DNA of 64,000 nucleotides from Agreia pratensis (GTDB taxonomy: Bacteria > Actinomycetota > Actinomycetes > Actinomycetales > Microbacteriaceae), in the NCBI RefSeq assembly GCF_900177685.1, contig NZ_FXAY01000003.1, positions 310,001-374,000 on the forward strand. Reading direction: 5' to 3'. The notes under the pieces are model-generated. The model saw only the letters and a list, made by a program, of their open reading frames with translations, searched no databases and was not told the DNA's origin. A program made the translations under genes and the position numbers. Shown piece by piece: positions 61,693 through 64,000 of this stretch. How positions within the stretch are numbered: position 1 is the stretch's first letter; every line of letters starts with the position of its first letter.

Positions 61693-63129
61693 CTAGGTCG
61701 CCGCTTCCACATGCTCCACGTCTTCGACGCGGGCCTGAGGCATCGCCAGTGCTGCGACCCCGGTGAACGCGGCGCATACGAGCACCGCCGCGAAGACAGC
61801 CCCCGACGCAGCGATCAGAACCGAGGGATCGGTCTCGCCCTTCGAGCTGGCACCGAAGATGCTGTTCGCTATGGCTCCGAACACGGCGACACCGACCGCG
61901 CTGCCGATCGAGCGGGAAAACAGATTCGTGCCCGTGACGACGCCGCGCTCGTTCCACGGCACACTCGACTGGGCTGCGATGAGGCTCGGTGTGGCGACCA
62001 GGCCGAGGCCGAGGCCCACCATGAAGCAGCTGATCGCCACGAGCACGATGTTCGCATTCGGGTAGACGACGATCAGAAGAACAGCGCCGAGGATGGCGAG
62101 GCCCGTGCCGATGAGCACGGTCGTTCGGAAGCCGAGGCGAAGGTAGAACCGACCCGACAGCGACGCCGAGATAGGCCAGCCGATAGTGAGAGCGGCGAGC
62201 GCCAATCCCGCAAGCAGCGGGGATGCTCCCGCGACGCCCTCGAGGAACGTCGGAACGTATGAGGTCAAGCCGATGAGGATAGCCCCGACGCCCAGTGAGA
62301 TGAGCGTCGTCGTGATGAGCAGTCGACGGGAGAACACCCAGAGCGGAAGTATCGGTTCGGCTGCGCGCCGCTCGACGAGAACGAACACCGCGAGCAGCGC
62401 CCCGCCGACCACGAAGGCCGCGATGCTGGGAACCGAGTCCCAGGCCCATGCCTGTCCGCCCTCCAGCACCGCGAGGATGACGAGGCTGAGCCCTGAGGTG
62501 AGAAGAACAGCTCCGGCGATGTCGAGCCGGTGCCTGCGTTTCTCGATCTTCTCGTGGAACCGGGTCACGAGCATCCAGCCTGCAACGAGGCAGAGAGGGA
62601 CATTGATGAAGAAGATCCACCGCCACGAGACGAACTCGGAGAACACCCCGCCGAGGGTGGGACCTGCGACGGAGCTGATGGCCCAGACGCTGGCGAGATA
62701 GCCCTGTACCTTGGCCCGCTCGGCCACCGTGTAGATGTCGCCGGCGATCGTGATCGCCATCGGCTGCACGGCTCCCGCGCCCAGGCCCTGCACCGCGCGG
62801 AACGCGATGAGCGCGGGCAGGCTCCACGCGAATCCGCACAGGATCGAGCCGAGGAGGAAGAGTCCGACACCGAGGAGGATGATCGGTTTTCGGCCGACCG
62901 TGTCGGAGAGCTTCGCATAGAGAGGCACCGACACGGCCTGGGCGAGCAGATAGATCGAGAACAACCACGGGAACTGGGCGAAGTCGCCGAGATCGTCGAC
63001 GATCGAGGGAACTGCTGTGGCGAGAATGGTCGCGTCGATCGCCACGAGCCCGGTCGTCACCATCAGCGCGATGAGAACCGGGCCGCGTTCGGATCGGAAG
63101 CCGACTCCGCTCGTGTCGACGGCCGTCAT
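61693..63129 (-). CDS. DHA2-family (14-helix) MFS drug/solute transporter
   Basis: A 478-residue major facilitator of the DHA2 (EmrB/QacA) type with about fourteen membrane helices. Motif A is seen as PLYAKLSDTVGRKPIILLG (near 72-90), motif C-like as SVWAISSVAGPTLGGVFSEF, and the first helix ends with the TTIVxxALPxI-like DATILATAVPSIVDDLG. Proton-driven drug export is typical of the family; the substrate is unknown. The start overlaps the stop of the flavin monooxygenase gene (ATGA), so the two are co-expressed. Confidence 0.88.
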   Translation of the reverse strand: MTAVDTSGVGFRSERGPVLIALMVTTGLVAIDATILATAVPSIVDDLGDFAQFPWLFSIYLLAQAVSVPLYAKLSDTVGRKPIILLGVGLFLLGSILCGFAWSLPALIAFRAVQGLGAGAVQPMAITIAGDIYTVAERAKVQGYLASVWAISSVAGPTLGGVFSEFVSWRWIFFINVPLCLVAGWMLVTRFHEKIEKRRHRLDIAGAVLLTSGLSLVILAVLEGGQAWAWDSVPSIAAFVVGGALLAVFVLVERRAAEPILPLWVFSRRLLITTTLISLGVGAILIGLTSYVPTFLEGVAGASPLLAGLALAALTIGWPISASLSGRFYLRLGFRTTVLIGTGLAILGAVLLIVVYPNANIVLVAISCFMVGLGLGLVATPSLIAAQSSVPWNERGVVTGTNLFSRSIGSAVGVAVFGAIANSIFGASSKGETDPSVLIAASGAVFAAVLVCAAFTGVAALAMPQARVEDVEHVEAAT

Positions 63130-64000
63130 TCGGCGAGCAGTTCGCGAACGCGCGGAATGACCACGGTTCCGTAGAGCTCTATGCAGGTCATCAGGAGATC
63201 GTGCGACAGGGGACCTGCGCTGTACTTGAGGTCGAAGCGGGTCGCGTCGATCGCGCGCACGGTCGACGCGATCTTCTGAGCAACCGTCTCCGGCGAACCC
63301 ACATACAGCGAACCGTGCGGGCCGGCTTCGCGGTCGAACTCCGATCGGGCCATGGGCGGCCAGCCGCGATCGGCGCCGATGCGGTCGCGCATCTTCTTGT
63401 ACTCGGGCCAGAACTGCTCGCGAGCCTCTTCATCGGTCGCGGCCACGAATCCGGGGGAGTGCACGCCGATGGGCAGTTCCGGGCTCTCGAGCTGCGCGAG
63501 GGCGCGACGGTACAGATCAGCGTACGGAGCGAAGCGCACGGGGTCTCCGCCGATGATGGCGAGCATCAGGGGGAGTCCGTATCTCGCGGCCCGCACGACC
63601 GATTCAGGACTTCCGCCGACTCCGATCCACGTCTTCAGCTTTCCGGATTCGGTGGTCGGGAACACGCGCTGGTCGACGAGAGCGGGGCGGGTGCTTCCCT
63701 GCCAGGTCACGGGCTTCTCCGTCAGCAGTCGCGTGAATATATCGAGCTTCTCTTCGAACAGCTCCTCGTACTGGCTGAGCTCGTAGCCGAACAGGGGGAA
63801 GGACTCGGTGAACGAGCCGCGGCCGAGGATGACCTCGGCACGACCGTTGGATGCCGCATCGAGGGTGGCGAAGCGCTGGAACACCCGCACGGGGTCGTCG
63901 GAACTCAGAACGGTGACCGCAGAACCCAGCCGGATGCGCGACGTCTGGCCGGCGATCGCGGCGAGAGCGACATCCGGCGCAGAGATCGCGAAGTCGTCTC
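63126..64000 (-). CDS. LLM class flavin-dependent oxidoreductase, cut by window end
   Basis: The frame runs off the window edge, so the N-terminal part of the protein is missing (about 290 residues are visible). It is a bacterial luciferase-like monooxygenase (F420- or FMN-dependent): the visible part begins DDFAISAPDVALAAIAGQTS and continues with IRLGSAVTVLSSDDPVRVFQ, LDAASNGRAEVILGRGS and PDSLLRAARYGL-like ESVVRAARYGLPLML, ending with VGSPETVAQKIAS. The short frame starting at 63890 is only part of it. It is upstream of and coupled to the MFS gene at 61693. The substrate is unknown. Confidence 0.88.
   Translation of the reverse strand, partial: DDFAISAPDVALAAIAGQTSRIRLGSAVTVLSSDDPVRVFQRFATLDAASNGRAEVILGRGSFTESFPLFGYELSQYEELFEEKLDIFTRLLTEKPVTWQGSTRPALVDQRVFPTTESGKLKTWIGVGGSPESVVRAARYGLPLMLAIIGGDPVRFAPYADLYRRALAQLESPELPIGVHSPGFVAATDEEAREQFWPEYKKMRDRIGADRGWPPMARSEFDREAGPHGSLYVGSPETVAQKIASTVRAIDATRFDLKYSAGPLSHDLLMTCIELYGTVVIPRVRELLAE

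Overview
The window is a stretch of high-GC actinobacterial chromosome. Gene content and order point to the family Microbacteriaceae: ppgK, sigA and the dut/DUF3093/DUF4193/DUF3710/DUF3159 block, a topoisomerase IV pair (ParE and ParC) separated by a DUF7455 zinc protein, SepH, DUF3000 beside RNase D, DUF4191 beside glnA, and a primary sigma factor with a long Ala/Lys tail. Nearly everything is housekeeping. There is no insertion sequence, prophage, CRISPR array or tRNA. The genus cannot be fixed from sequence alone.

Layout. 1-3.1 kb: a hypothetical protein, a methyltransferase, a Nif3-like protein and a DUF164 coiled-coil protein. 3.1-3.5 kb: the RNase P RNA. 3.6-7.6 kb: polyphosphate glucokinase, a small SPOR-type protein, PanB and a membrane-anchored alpha/beta-hydrolase with an aspartate in the nucleophile position. 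7.7-15.8 kb: nitrogen assimilation (GlnA2, GlnE, GlnA1) interrupted by a ThrE-type exporter and a luciferase-domain protein. 15.8-18.7 kb: RDD protein, DUF4191 protein and a transmembrane pseudokinase. 18.7-23.3 kb: E2, E3 and PepA on the minus strand. 23.4-31 kb: PAC2, MFS, SigA and then a tightly coupled MurT-like/GatD-like/Alr-like/Alr-like cluster. 31-36 kb: ParE, DUF7455, ParC. 36-41.5 kb: phosphodiesterase, SepH, DUF4193, DUF3093, Dut, DUF3710, DUF3159. 41.6-47.9 kb: aconitase, Dxs, and a stand-alone AICAR formyltransferase under a ZTP riboswitch. 48-53 kb: fatty-acid beta-oxidation FadA/FadB, RNase D, DUF3000. 53-57 kb: hydrolase, SufE, rhodanese, ZapE. 57-64 kb: AmtB, Dps, GH15, an orphan PemK-like protein, a DHA2 MFS pump and a truncated luciferase-like monooxygenase.

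The most unusual part is 27.2-31.1 kb. The four genes after sigA overlap or nearly overlap and look like peptidoglycan genes, but all have changed in key places. The MurT homologue has no cysteine at all, so it lacks the usual zinc ribbon. The GatD homologue has lost its nucleophilic Cys and its catalytic His. Of the two alanine-racemase homologues, the first keeps the C-terminal catalytic Tyr but has Arg for the PLP lysine and a barrel about half the normal size. The second keeps the PLP lysine and a full barrel but has lost the Tyr segment. Alanine racemase active sites combine Lys from one subunit with Tyr from the other, so an obligate heterodimer is a natural reading. Many Microbacteriaceae have group-B peptidoglycan, in which an amino acid, not ammonia, is attached to the D-Glu alpha-carboxyl. 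The cluster may therefore be a repurposed cross-bridge module. That last step is inference.

Regulation seen directly: two four-element GlnR-type boxes (glnA1 and amt), each 10 nt from its -10 hexamer; a ZTP riboswitch; an 18-bp palindrome and an iron-box-like site before acnA; and at least twelve genes whose start codon lies 6-7 nt after a TAnnnT hexamer, the signature of leaderless transcription.
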